A stretch of DNA of 64,000 nucleotides from an uncultured Bacteroidales bacterium (GCA_900316055.1 ONBK01000007.1:1-64000); one strand, 5' to 3'; numbered from the stretch's first letter, positions 34,692 to 45,300 are shown. Translations and numbers: made by a program. The notes: generated from the sequence alone by a model not told the origin.

Positions 34692-37600
34692 ATGAAGAAG
34701 TTGTTTGTAGTGGGGCTGTTAGGCCTGATGGGTTTGATGGGCAATATGTTGCATGCACAAACCGACTGGATGAAGATTGAGAAACTATTGTACGAAGGCT
34801 CCTATAAGAGTGCCTACACAGAAGCGGAATCGGTCTATAAGAAGACCCGTAACAGCAACGAACTGTTGACGGCCGCATGGTATATGAGCCGTGCAGCCGC
34901 CGAATACCAGGAAGATTACTACGACAGTACCCGTGCCCGTTATCGTGCCATCCTGCCTCGCCTCGATGCCGTAGAGCGTTCTATTTGCTACGCTTTCCTC
35001 GGGGTGTACGACAGCGCGCTCCTCGACGAGGAGGTACTGAAGCGCACTCCCTCCGACCGCATTCTTCGCTTTTGTGATTTCGATGATGATTTTGCCGAAG
35101 ATATTAAAGAAGGCAGCATCAATATCACCCCGACGGTGTATGATGTCGTTGTGCGTAGTATCTTGGGAAATGGATACCAGTATCATTCTACAGGGAAAGA
35201 ATATTTTGAGTTGTTTCGGAAACTGGTGGATTTCCATAGCAACGACTCCGAAGAGCTCCGCATGTGTCTCGACCTCGAGTGGTTGGACGATATTCATGAT
35301 GCCTACAATCAGCCCTACAACGATAAAATCATCCAGACGTATATCAACAAATATCGTGGCAGCAAGAGCCCTTTGCTGACGACCTTCTACTACGAGATGG
35401 CTCACTATCTTAATTCAGTACAGCGATATGTCGAAGCCGTCAACTATTGCGATACAGCTGTTGCTCTGGCCCCCAAGAGCTATGGGGGAGCCCTTTGCAT
35501 CAATCTCAAGAATGAGATAAGTGCCGCCCGTATCCATTTCCAGTCTGGTTACAACTCCACAGTTTATCCCGATCAGCCGTCTCTCCAAGGCCTCACCTAC
35601 AGGAATTTGAAACGTATCTGTTTCGCTGTCTACCCATTCGAAGGCGATTGGTCGAAAAAATTCTTTGAGAAACTCCCCCAGCCAGTAAAGCAATGGCAGC
35701 TCGATGTGGTTGACGATGGTACCTATCGGGAGAACAACATCTACTTCGAAATGCCGGCCCTTCCGACGGGACACTATCTCCTCATGGCTTCTCCCGATGG
35801 CAAAATGGACAACCAGAGCGCCAATATCGAGATTCACTCCACCGACTTGATGGTAGCAAGAAATGGTTCTGTTTTTCAGCTCTTCGATGCCCACAACGGC
35901 ACTCCTATTATTGGTCAGCGTGTGGATTTTTATAGAGAAAACCGCAGCGATACCACCCTTATCGATAGTGCCTACTCCGATGCCACCGGTCGTGTGGACT
36001 ATAAGGGCAAACCTTCTTCCATTACCTTGAAAATCAAACGGGGAGGCATTGTATTTAAAAAGGATGTCTATCATTATCGCGGGTCTTCTTCCAACCGCGA
36101 GATGCATTCGAGCATTAATCTGATGTCGGATCGCCCCATTTATCGACCCGGTGATACCGTTCATTTCGCCGCACTCTGTTATCGGGCCGACGGTATCGAC
36201 GGGGAGGTGCTCCCGAAAATTAAGGGTGAATTCAGATTCCGTGATCCTAACTACAAACAGAAAGATACTCTTGGTTTTACCACCGACGACCATGGTCTTG
36301 CTTCCGCCTTCTTTGTGATTCCCGCCGATGCATTGGGAGGAAGTTGGACAGTGGAATGTTTTATTCCCACAGGTGTTCTCGAAAAAAGTATAAGGTCGAG
36401 CATTCGTGTCCGTGTCGAAGAATATAAGCAACCCAAGTTCATGGTCTCTCTTGACGACGATTCGGATTTCGAACACCAGGTTCCGCAATTTGGCAAGCCT
36501 TATACCATTCGGGGTATCGCCCGAGCCTATAACGGTGCCTCTCTGGCTGGTGCCCGTGTGTTGTATGCGATTAACCGAGACTGTTACGATTGGAGATACG
36601 GATCCCTCATTAGCATAAAGGAAGTGGCTTCCGACACCCTCCAAGTCTCAGCCGACGGCACTTTCGACATCACCTTCACTCCAGAGCCCGACAGCGCTAT
36701 TGACCTCTCGCTTAAGCCCAACTTCCAGTTCGAGGTTATGGTCGAGGTGACCGACATTAATGGTGAAACTCATTACGCTACCACAGATTTCCGTATCGGT
36801 TTCCAAAACCGTATACTTTCTCTCTCGAGTGTCAAGGACAATACCTCGAGTCTTGCCTCCATTTCCTATAGTCTCTCCGATCTTAACTATAACCCGGTCA
36901 AGGGCACTGTCAATGTTACTGTGCAGCGCTTGGCTGCTGCCAAACCACTATTGGCTCATCCTCTGTATTATAACTTTGCTGGAGCTACCCATACACTTAC
37001 ACGCGAGGAGTTCCACGAACATTTCCCCGGATTCTACTATACCTACGACGAAATTGACTTCAATAACCGTGCGGTCGAATGGGCCTACAATGTCAGCCAT
37101 ACCGCCGATGGGAACTCGTTCTCTCAAACGGTTCCCCTGCCCGAAAGCAAGATGAAGTCGGGAGTCTATCGCATCGTCGTCAGCATTGATGACCTCTCCG
37201 ATACCACCTACACCACGCTGACCCTCCCCAATGAGCGTCGTGTACAGCCACAGCCCACTAATGAACTCTTCTGGTACGAATTCTCTTCTACCTCGTGCGA
37301 GGTGGGCGACCGTATCACCCTCAGCTATGCTTCCGCTTTCGACGATGTGCACATTTTCTACACCCTCACAGGCCCTGACGGTGTGGAACGAGACAGCCGC
37401 TGGCTCCCTGCCGGCTCCACCATCAAGCAACTCTCCATTCCTGTCGACACCTCTCTCCTTGGAGGCTTCTCGATAAGCCTGACAGCCGTAAAAAAAGGTG
37501 TTGTTTGTAACAAGAGTATGAGTATCAATGTCCCCTTCTCCCACAAAGCACTAAAAGTCGACATCGCCACCTTCCGCGACAAACTGCAGCCCGGCGAGCA

Positions 37601-40600
37601 GGAAGAATGGACCATCAAAACAGATTATCCATTGTCTACGCTCATAATGACTATGTTCGATGACGCCCTCTCCTCCTATGGCTACTCCGATGGTTCGTGG
37701 TCGCTTTACCCATGGCGTGGAAATCACGGTAGGGGTTATTCGGATTGGTTGACTCTTGGATTCAGTAGTATCCCTTACAATGCTTTTTCCGATAGCAAAA
37801 AGGAGATTGGTTACAGCCCTGAAACCCTTGGATTCATCCTAAAGCAGGGTTTTTTCTCCTATGGTGGGTATCGTTGGAGAAAATCAGCACATGTTGTTGA
37901 AGTATCTTCAACTGCCCGAGGAGAAGACGGTATGGTCTCCAACGCCAAGGTGGATTCTCTTGCTACGGGATGTCTCAAGGGTACCGTCACCGACGAGAAA
38001 ACGGCTGAAACACTTCCTTTCGTCAACGTTATTGTCAAGCAAAATGGTAAACTGGTATCGGGTGGTACCACGGATTTCGATGGCGTTTACATCATCAAAC
38101 ACCTCAAAGAAGGAACATACGACATCGAGATGGCCACAGTTGGCTATCAGAGCTACAAGAGGACAGGCGTCAAAGTGCTGTCTACAGGATTCACGGTGGT
38201 TGATATCCAACTTCATCCTACTGCCACCAACCTCGAAGAAGTCCAAATCGTGGAGGAGAAGGTGCCCGTGATAGAGATTGGTTCTCCAGAATCGGGAAAG
38301 CGAATCTCTAGCGACGACATCCAGCGCATGCCGGGTAACTCTGTGGAGAGCATTGTTGCCGCAGTAGGCGGAATAGGTTATAGCGACGGCGGCACCGTGC
38401 AGCAGCCCGTACAGGTACGCACCAACCTCAACACCTATGCTTTCTTCGTCGCCGGCCTCCATACCGATAGCACTGGTACCGCCACCTATCGCTTCACCGT
38501 TCCGGAACTTCTTACCCGTTGGAAGGTCAAAGGGCTTGCCTATACCGACGACCTCAAGAGCGGCACGCTCGAGCGCACTCTCGTTACCCAGAAATCCCTG
38601 ATGGTACAGCCCAATATCCCGCGCTTCCTGCGTCACGGCGACAGCATCGTGCTCATGGCCAAGGTGGTGCTTGTGGAGCCGATTTCGACTCCGCAGGAGG
38701 TTGACGTTACCCTCCTTCTTACCGACGCCGCCACGGGCGATACCATCACCCTTCAGCACCGTCAGGTGACTGTGAAAGATGCTGCCCAGGTGACCTTCCC
38801 CATCTTGGTGCCGAACAACGTCTATGTGGCTACCTACCAGATTGCTGCCGTAGCCCAAGGGGGCGCCCTCGCCGATAGGAAATATAGCGACGGAGAACGT
38901 GGCCAGATTCCCGTTGTCTCCGACCGGCAGGCCGTCACCCTCTCGCAACCGGTGTATATCAACGGCAAGGGCGAAAAGAAATTCACCTTTCATCTTTCAC
39001 CTCTCACCTCCACAGCAACGCCCCATTTCCTCGGTGCCGAGCTGGTCAGCAATCCCGTATGGCTTGCCATCAAGTCGATGCCCTATCTCAAGGAGCAGGA
39101 GAACCCCTCTACGCTCTATCTTGCCAACAGCCTCTATGTCAACACTCTTGCCAATAAAATACTAGAAAAACTAGATATTATAGAAATGCTAGGAAAACTA
39201 GCTGACACCGCCAATACCCGTTTGAAGATTAATGAGGATGTCAAGCAGACGCTCCTTGAGGCTACCCCGTGGCTCCGCGATGCGGAAGCCGAGGTGGAAC
39301 AACGACAAGCTATAGCCAACTACTTCGACTCTGCCCGTCTTTCGGAGGAATTCTCCAAACTGAATGCCCAGCTTGCCTCTCGTCAGAACTCCGACGGTGG
39401 TTGGAGTTGGATGCCCGAGGGCGAAAGCTCCACTTGGGTCACCATGCAGGTACTCAAACGACTCTCCATACTCAAACAATCAAACAATCAAGCAATCAAG
39501 CAATCTCTTTCCTACGTTGATCGCGAGGAGCAGCGCCACTACGAGAAATACATCAAGCCCTACTTGAAGAAATACAAATGGGAACCCGACAACATCGACT
39601 ATCTCTACACCCGTTCGTATTATGGAAAGGGCACTACGGAGGCGTATAAGTTCTACTACAAGAACGCTTTGAAGAACTACAGAAAATACAACGGACTCTA
39701 CACCCAGGCCCAACTGGCCCTTATCTTCCAGCGTCACGGGGACAAGAAGGCCGCTCGCGACCTCATCCGTCGCCTCAAGGAGAAGTGTCTGGTAAATGAC
39801 GAGATGGGTATGTACTGGCGCGACAACCGTAGCGGCTGGTGCTGGTACGAGCGTCCCATCGAGACCCAAGCCCTTCTCATCCAGGCTTTCCGCGAAGTTG
39901 TCCCACAAGATACTCTCTCTATCGCTCTCATGCAGCAATGGCTCCTCAAGCAGAAGCAGACCTCCCACTGGGGCAATGATCGCGCTACCGTTGAAGCCAT
40001 CAGCGCTTTGATGATAGGTAAGAGGTATGAGGTAGGAGGTAAGACGCTCCAAACTCCAACCTCTATTGAGGCCCTCAAGAGCACCACGATGACCCTCTGC
40101 GGCATCGGCCTCTCGGCACCCTCCGAAGGCCTTGAAGGCTACCGCTCTCAGCGCTGGGAAGGACCTGCGCTCGACAGCATCATCGCCCTCGGCGACAGCA
40201 CCATCACTCTCCGCAAGAACACTTCTGGTATCGCTTGGGGCTCTGTCTACTTCCAGTACACCGACGATATGGACAAGATACCCTCTTCCGAGAGCGGCAT
40301 CACGATAAGTCGGAGGTATGAATTAAGAGGTCAGACAATTCAACCTCCAACCTCCGACCTCCAACCTCCTACCTCACTAAAGGTGGGTGACCGCATCAAG
40401 GTCCGCATCGATATTTCCTGCGACCGAACGATGGAGTACCTTGAACTCATCGACGGACGTCCTTCCTGCGTCGAACCCCTGAGCACCCGCGCCGGTTGGT
40501 GTTGGAATGACGGACTTCGCTACTATGTCGATGTTAAGAATACCGCCACCCATTGCTACATCAACCGCCTCGAGAAAGGCAAGTATGTTGTTGAGTATGA

Positions 40601-40712
40601 GGTCTATGTCACCAATCCAGGGACCTTCCTCGCCGGCCCCGTTACCATGCAGTGTATGTACGCCCCTGAGTTCCGCGCTATCGCCCCCGCGCAGCGTTTG
40701 ACCGTGAAATGA
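34692..40712 (+). CDS. Bacterial alpha-2-macroglobulin family protein with internal carboxypeptidase-regulatory domain
   Basis: This exported 2006-residue protein is thought to trap proteases in the periplasm or at the surface. It has a signal peptide; TPR-like N-terminal helices (to about 300); MG domains including the MG2 block SDRPIYRPGDTVHFAAL (about 476-492); a carboxypeptidase-regulatory-like domain (about 1093-1175, GCLKGTVTDEKTAETLPFVNV); a plug-like stretch RISSDDIQRMPGNSVESIV; the A2M block TYRFTVPELLTRWKVKGLAY; and a terpenoid-cyclase-like helical domain (about 1440-1830). The thioester CGEQ is replaced by SMPYLKEQEN, with no cysteine, so covalent trapping is not expected. Five repeat arrays lie in frame in its C-terminal third. 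Flanking genes suggest no direct partner (no pbpC next to it). Confidence 0.9.
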   Translation: MKKLFVVGLLGLMGLMGNMLHAQTDWMKIEKLLYEGSYKSAYTEAESVYKKTRNSNELLTAAWYMSRAAAEYQEDYYDSTRARYRAILPRLDAVERSICYAFLGVYDSALLDEEVLKRTPSDRILRFCDFDDDFAEDIKEGSINITPTVYDVVVRSILGNGYQYHSTGKEYFELFRKLVDFHSNDSEELRMCLDLEWLDDIHDAYNQPYNDKIIQTYINKYRGSKSPLLTTFYYEMAHYLNSVQRYVEAVNYCDTAVALAPKSYGGALCINLKNEISAARIHFQSGYNSTVYPDQPSLQGLTYRNLKRICFAVYPFEGDWSKKFFEKLPQPVKQWQLDVVDDGTYRENNIYFEMPALPTGHYLLMASPDGKMDNQSANIEIHSTDLMVARNGSVFQLFDAHNGTPIIGQRVDFYRENRSDTTLIDSAYSDATGRVDYKGKPSSITLKIKRGGIVFKKDVYHYRGSSSNREMHSSINLMSDRPIYRPGDTVHFAALCYRADGIDGEVLPKIKGEFRFRDPNYKQKDTLGFTTDDHGLASAFFVIPADALGGSWTVECFIPTGVLEKSIRSSIRVRVEEYKQPKFMVSLDDDSDFEHQVPQFGKPYTIRGIARAYNGASLAGARVLYAINRDCYDWRYGSLISIKEVASDTLQVSADGTFDITFTPEPDSAIDLSLKPNFQFEVMVEVTDINGETHYATTDFRIGFQNRILSLSSVKDNTSSLASISYSLSDLNYNPVKGTVNVTVQRLAAAKPLLAHPLYYNFAGATHTLTREEFHEHFPGFYYTYDEIDFNNRAVEWAYNVSHTADGNSFSQTVPLPESKMKSGVYRIVVSIDDLSDTTYTTLTLPNERRVQPQPTNELFWYEFSSTSCEVGDRITLSYASAFDDVHIFYTLTGPDGVERDSRWLPAGSTIKQLSIPVDTSLLGGFSISLTAVKKGVVCNKSMSINVPFSHKALKVDIATFRDKLQPGEQEEWTIKTDYPLSTLIMTMFDDALSSYGYSDGSWSLYPWRGNHGRGYSDWLTLGFSSIPYNAFSDSKKEIGYSPETLGFILKQGFFSYGGYRWRKSAHVVEVSSTARGEDGMVSNAKVDSLATGCLKGTVTDEKTAETLPFVNVIVKQNGKLVSGGTTDFDGVYIIKHLKEGTYDIEMATVGYQSYKRTGVKVLSTGFTVVDIQLHPTATNLEEVQIVEEKVPVIEIGSPESGKRISSDDIQRMPGNSVESIVAAVGGIGYSDGGTVQQPVQVRTNLNTYAFFVAGLHTDSTGTATYRFTVPELLTRWKVKGLAYTDDLKSGTLERTLVTQKSLMVQPNIPRFLRHGDSIVLMAKVVLVEPISTPQEVDVTLLLTDAATGDTITLQHRQVTVKDAAQVTFPILVPNNVYVATYQIAAVAQGGALADRKYSDGERGQIPVVSDRQAVTLSQPVYINGKGEKKFTFHLSPLTSTATPHFLGAELVSNPVWLAIKSMPYLKEQENPSTLYLANSLYVNTLANKILEKLDIIEMLGKLADTANTRLKINEDVKQTLLEATPWLRDAEAEVEQRQAIANYFDSARLSEEFSKLNAQLASRQNSDGGWSWMPEGESSTWVTMQVLKRLSILKQSNNQAIKQSLSYVDREEQRHYEKYIKPYLKKYKWEPDNIDYLYTRSYYGKGTTEAYKFYYKNALKNYRKYNGLYTQAQLALIFQRHGDKKAARDLIRRLKEKCLVNDEMGMYWRDNRSGWCWYERPIETQALLIQAFREVVPQDTLSIALMQQWLLKQKQTSHWGNDRATVEAISALMIGKRYEVGGKTLQTPTSIEALKSTTMTLCGIGLSAPSEGLEGYRSQRWEGPALDSIIALGDSTITLRKNTSGIAWGSVYFQYTDDMDKIPSSESGITISRRYELRGQTIQPPTSDLQPPTSLKVGDRIKVRIDISCDRTMEYLELIDGRPSCVEPLSTRAGWCWNDGLRYYVDVKNTATHCYINRLEKGKYVVEYEVYVTNPGTFLAGPVTMQCMYAPEFRAIAPAQRLTVK
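38982..39009. repeat. TTCACCT heptamer array in the macroglobulin gene
   Basis: TTCACCT, TTCATCT, TTCACCT and CTCACCT run in exact register, in frame (about residues 1431-1439, TFHLSPLTS). Confidence 0.75.
39157..39210. repeat. 9-bp array (AAAAACTAG) ending in CTGACACCG, in the macroglobulin gene
   Basis: AAATACTAG, AAAAACTAG, ATATTATAG, AAATGCTAG and GAAAACTAG are followed in register by CTGACACCG, which contains the CTGAC core. It encodes a helix-like stretch ILEKLDIIEMLGKLAD. Confidence 0.8.
39471..39502. repeat. Octamer array (ATCAAGCA) in the macroglobulin gene
   Basis: CTCAAACA, ATCAAACA, ATCAAGCA and ATCAAGCA run in exact 8-bp register (about residues 1594-1604, [11 protein letters not shown]). 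The same units form the right arm of the leuS element. Confidence 0.85.
40014..40065. repeat. Inverted heptamer element in the macroglobulin gene, core AGACGCT
   Basis: ATAGGTA, AGAGGTA, TGAGGTA, GGAGGTA, core AGACGCT, then CCAAACT and CCAACCT of opposite sense, all in one 7-bp register and in frame. Confidence 0.8.
40311..40373. repeat. Second inverted heptamer element in the macroglobulin gene, core CAGACAA
   Basis: CGGAGGT, ATGAATT, AAGAGGT, core CAGACAA, then TTCAACC, TCCAACC, TCCGACC, TCCAACC and TCCTACC, in one 7-bp register and in frame (IQPPTSDLQPPTS). Confidence 0.85.
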
Positions 40713-40736
40713 AAATCAATAAGTTATAAGCATAGA

Positions 40737-40777
40737 AATAGCCTCAATCCTCTGGTGTTGAGGCTATTATTGTTTTT
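40737..40777 (+). terminator. Rho-independent terminator of the macroglobulin gene
   Basis: AATAGCCTCAA and TTGAGGCTATT form a perfect 11-bp stem with a 10-base loop, followed by a T-rich tail. Confidence 0.85.
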
Positions 40778-40820
40778 GTGAACTTGTAAGATGCTGGTAG
40801 TCAGTCGTAGAACGACACCA

Positions 40821-40895
40821 ACACCGTATCAACACCGTATCATCTCCCTACCAACACCGTACCAACTCCTACCATGGTCGGTGTTGATAGGGAGA
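40821..40895. repeat. 11-bp array (ACACCGTATCA) with long inverted arm
   Basis: ACACCGTATCA twice, TCTCCCTACCA, ACACCGTACCA and a shorter unit, in 11-bp steps. The pair at 40843-40864 is then matched by its near-complement at 40875-40895, giving a stem of about 20 bp with a 10-base loop. Confidence 0.85.
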
Positions 40896-40926
40896 AAGGA
40901 GATTGTTGAAAAAATATTGGACCGAT

Positions 40927-40958
40927 TTTGTAGGGTTTGAATCTTTTTCGTATATTTG
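40927..40958 (+). promoter_or_regulatory. Promoter of arcA
   Basis: TTTG at 40927-40930, 20 bases, then TATATTTG at 40951-40958: a full Bacteroidota-type promoter, 61 bp before the arcA start. Confidence 0.75.
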
Positions 40959-41019
40959 CATTTTCACAATATTTGCCCCAAAGGGGTAAACTTATTGTGT
41001 ATTAAATAATAAAATAGTA

Positions 41020-42267
41020 ATGAGTAATAAAAATATAACTCCTTGTGCGGTAAATGTGGCTTCCGAGACCGGGACACTGCGTGCTGTGCTGTTGCATCGA
41101 CCTGGTGTGGAGATTGAGCGCATGACGCCGCTGAATGCCGCCCACGCCCTCTATAGCGACATCCTCAACAAGCCCATCGTCGACAACGAATACTCGAATT
41201 TCTGCGGCGTACTTGAGAAGTGGACGAATGTCTATTATGTTGAAGATATTCTCGAAGAACTACTGAAAGACAATGATATACGCCGCCACCTTGTCTATGA
41301 GAGCTGCGATATGGACAATTGCGACGATGGACTCGCCGAGCAGCTGATGAGCTTCGATGCCAAGCAGTTGGCGGATGTTCTTATTGAAGGATATGAGGAT
41401 CCGGAATGGGATGGGGGAGAGGAGCGTTACCTTTTGAAGCCGCTCTACAATCTTTTCTTCACCCGCGATGCCTCTTCGACGGTTTACAATCGCGTGTTGA
41501 TTAACTCGATGAGTTTCGAGGTTCGTGAGCGCGAGACCCTTATCTACGAGGCTATCTTCAAGCATTTCTTCAAAGTGGAAACCCTCAACGCTATGGCTTG
41601 GGATCGCGATGCCCGCACTGAGGGCGGCGATGTGCAGATTGCTTCGCCCGACCTGCTCTGCATTGGTCAAGGTATCCGTACCAACACCAAGGGTATCAAA
41701 TATCTGGCGCAGACTTTTGCCAAAGAACGTGAGAAATTCAACATCTTGGTACAGGAACTGCCCAAGAGTCCCGAGAGTTTCATCCACCTCGATATGGTCT
41801 TCACCTTCCTGGGTAAGCATCAATGCATGGCTTTCGAGCCGATGTTGAAGAAAACAGGTCTTTTTGCCGGCAAGGACACCACGCTCATCTCTATTGAAGG
41901 TGGCAATATCACCTACCAGAAATTCCCCAACATTGTGAAGGGCCTGGAGCATCTGGGTTGGGACATTGAGCCTGTGATTGGTGGTGGCAGCGACCCGTGG
42001 GTGCAGTTGCGCGAGCAATGGCATTCGGGTTGCAATTTCTTCTCGATGGGCGATGGCAAGATTATCGGTTACCGCCGAAATACGCAGACCATCGAGGCGT
42101 TGGACAAGGCAGGTTTCGCAGTGCTCAATGCCGAAGATATTGTGAGTGGCAAGGTGAACATGAAAGACTATGAGAAGTTCGTCGCTGCTTTCCCGGGAAG
42201 CGAGCTACCCAGAGCCGGCGGTGGCGCACGTTGCATGACGATGCCCATTTTGAGAGATAATGGTTAG
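41020..42267 (+). CDS. arcA: Arginine deiminase
   Basis: This enzyme hydrolyses L-arginine to citrulline and ammonia. Seen in 415 residues: GTLRAVLLHRPGVEIERMTP at the N-terminus, substrate motifs LFFTRDAS, RTEGGDVQ and FIHLDMVF, and the nucleophile Cys405 in GGGARCMTMPI; length and end are normal. No arcB, arcC or transporter gene adjoins it, so it does not form a classical arc operon here; it has its own promoter and is followed after 50 bp by the DUF2723 gene. It may supply ammonia for acid resistance or feed a citrulline pathway elsewhere. Confidence 0.95.
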   Translation: MSNKNITPCAVNVASETGTLRAVLLHRPGVEIERMTPLNAAHALYSDILNKPIVDNEYSNFCGVLEKWTNVYYVEDILEELLKDNDIRRHLVYESCDMDNCDDGLAEQLMSFDAKQLADVLIEGYEDPEWDGGEERYLLKPLYNLFFTRDASSTVYNRVLINSMSFEVRERETLIYEAIFKHFFKVETLNAMAWDRDARTEGGDVQIASPDLLCIGQGIRTNTKGIKYLAQTFAKEREKFNILVQELPKSPESFIHLDMVFTFLGKHQCMAFEPMLKKTGLFAGKDTTLISIEGGNITYQKFPNIVKGLEHLGWDIEPVIGGGSDPWVQLREQWHSGCNFFSMGDGKIIGYRRNTQTIEALDKAGFAVLNAEDIVSGKVNMKDYEKFVAAFPGSELPRAGGGARCMTMPILRDNG

Positions 42268-42317
42268 CGTTTAATGTTTAGCAATTAAAGAATCCTGAAA
42301 AACAATAATTAAACGAT

Positions 42318-45300
42318 ATGGATAAATTCAAACTGACAAATCCAAGCCTGACGCGTGGCATCCTGGTGATGATACTGGGAATGCTGGTCTTCTCGATGGG
42401 GTTGGGGGCGTTCGGGACATTCGTCGGACTGCTCTGCCTCGCCTACGGAGTCTACGAGGCCGTGAAGTTCTCGCAAGAGAGCAAGAACGCCGTCGTGGGT
42501 CGTCCGGCTTGGAAGAAGACTGTAGAGTCTCAGCCCGTAGAAAACGAGGGCTGCGGGCTCAAACGCTACCACTTGGTGGACAACATCCTGGGATTGGTAG
42601 TGGGCGTTGTGGCCTGTGCGGTGTATATTATGACCGCTGAGGCTACCGCTTCATGGTGGGACTGTGGCGAATATATAGCCACAGCTAACAAGTTGCAAGT
42701 GGGTCACCCCCCGGGAGCCCCCTCGTTCCAGTTGTTGGGACGTCTCTTCTCGATGTTCTCCGACCAAGCCGATGTGGCTCATGCCGTCAACGTGATGTCG
42801 GCGGTCTGCAGTGGTTTGACCATCATGTTCCTTTACTGGGGTATCACCCTCTTGGCCAAGCATCTGCTTCCCGACCCGAAGAATGTTTCTTTGAAGGACG
42901 CTCGCACTTGGGCGGTCTTCGCTTCTGGTCTGGTGGGTGCTTTCGCCTACTGTTTCAGTGACAGTTTCTGGTTCTCCGCTGTCGAGGGTGAGGTCTACGC
43001 TATGTCGAGCTTCTTCACGGCGTTGGTCTTCTGGGCTATCCTGAAATGGGAAGAACAGAGCGACGACAAACACTCGATGCGCTGGATTGTGCTCATCAGC
43101 CTGCTGGTGGGTGTGGCCATCGGTGTCCACCTGTTGAACCTCTTGACGGTCCCCGCCATCTTCTATGTGGTTTACTTCAAGAAGTGGCCCAAGGTGACCT
43201 GGAAAGGATTCCTGCTCACAGGTGTCCTCTCTTTTGTCACGCTGGCGCTGATTCTTTGGGCCATCATCCCTGGCATCGTGAATCTCGATTCGGCCTTCGA
43301 TGTCTTCTTCGTCAACACTCTGGGCTTGCCCTTCAATAGCGGTACCATCTTCTACTTTGCCCTGCTGGTTGCTTTGGTCATTTGGGGGTTGTGGTTCTCG
43401 CAGAAGAAGAAACGTCCGGTGCTGAATGCCGCCATCATGAGTTTTGCCATGCTGGTCATCGGCTATTCCACCTTCTTCATCCTTGTCATTCGAGCCAACA
43501 CCAATACGCCGCTTAACGAAAACGCCCCGAAAGATGCTGTGGCTATGCGCGCCTATCTCGGTCGTGAGCAGTATGGTGAGACTCCGCTGCTCACGGGTCA
43601 CTATTACACCGAGAATCCCGTCGATATGGAGAAGGGCTATACGAAATATGTGCGCGGTACGGATGAAAACGGCAACGACCGTTATATCGCCGCCGCCTAC
43701 GATATGAAGTACGTCTACAACACTCCCTCGCACTTCCTGCCCCGCATGTGGAGTACACAGCGCGATCTCCATCCGTTGTACTACCGCTACTGGACCGATA
43801 CCTACGATGGCAGCCAGCCCACCATGGGTGACAATCTCACCTTCATGAACCGCTACCAGTTTGGCTGGATGTATTGGCGCTATTTTATGTGGAACTTTGC
43901 CGGCCGTCAGAACGACCAACAGGGCCACTATTTCAATACCGATGGCACACGTGACTATCTGAAAGGCAATTGGATTTGCGGCATCAACGCTATCGACGAG
44001 TCCCGTCTGGGCCCGCAGAGCGACCTGCCCGACTTTATGGCTAACGACAAGTCGCGTAATGTCTATTACTTGCTGCCACTGCTGCTCGGTTTGATAGGTT
44101 TGATCTACCACGTGGTGAAACATCCGAATGACGCATTCATTGTTGTGCTGATGTTCATTATGACGGGTATGGCTATTGCCTTCTACCTGAATATGCCTCC
44201 TTGCCAGCCGCGTGAGCGTGACTATGCCTTTGTCGGTTCCTTCAGCTTCTTCGCCATCTGGATTGGCCTCGGAGTGATGGGATTAGCAGAATGGGTGAGT
44301 GACCTCTTCAAGCAGAAGAAAGAGAAGGTGTACAAGGTGGTGATGCCTGTGGTCTTCGTGGTGAGTTTCCTCGCCGTCCCCTGCCTGATGGCATGTCAGA
44401 ACTGGGACGACCACGACCGAAGCGAAAAGACCGCCGCACGCGACTTTGCAGAGAACTACCTGAACAGTGTGAAGAAAAACGGCATTCTTATCACCTTCGG
44501 CGATAACGACACCTTCCCCCTCTGGTACGCTCAAGAGGTGGAGGGCACGCGCACCGATGTGCGTATCCTCAACTACACCCTGTCGGGTATGTACTGGTAT
44601 GTCGAGCAACTCTTCAATAAACTCTACGAGAGCGATCCGCTGCCCTTCACACTCACCAAGGACTTCTATGGATTGGGTCAGGATCAGGTGGCGCTCGAGC
44701 AGTCGGGCAACTACCGTGAAGTCACGGAGGTACTGGCAGAGGTGCGCGACAATCCAGGAAAGTACATGCGCCGCACGATGGCTGGCGACGAAATCCTGGT
44801 ACTGCCTACCAACCGCTTCCAGATTACTCTCGACATTCCCGCACTTCAGAAAGCCGGTGTCATCCCCGCCGACTTGGTAGGAAGTGTCGACTCCGTGATT
44901 CGTTGGGAAATCAAGAGAGGTGCCCTTGGCCGTCACGAGCTGATGCTGCTCGACATTGTCGGCACCAATAAGTTTATGCGCGACATCAATATCGGCTATC
45001 CCAAGCAGTCGGGTATCGACAAGATTTTCCCTGACATCATGGAGTATAGCATCATGGATGGCTTGAACTATAAGCTCGTGCCTTACCGTTCGGATCGTAT
45101 ATTCACCTGTGAGAGTTGTGGCATTAGGTACAGACAGAGTTGTGTCTGTCCCCAGTGCAAGAAAACCGTCTCCAACTGGAGGTCGTATACAGAGACCTCG
45201 GCCGACTACTTCTTGAATAGTGTGAAACGTTGGGGTAGTCTCGACAAGGACATCTATATCGACCCCGTCAGCCGCGAGCAGTTTGTCCCCAGGCTCTACC

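Larger units (their letters stand above)
40713..41019. other. 307-bp gap with terminator, 11-bp array and arcA promoter
   Basis: After the macroglobulin stop come a terminator (40737-40777), an inverted 11-bp array (40821-40895) and a full promoter (40927-40958) for the arginine deiminase gene. Nothing else is recognised. Confidence 0.75.
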
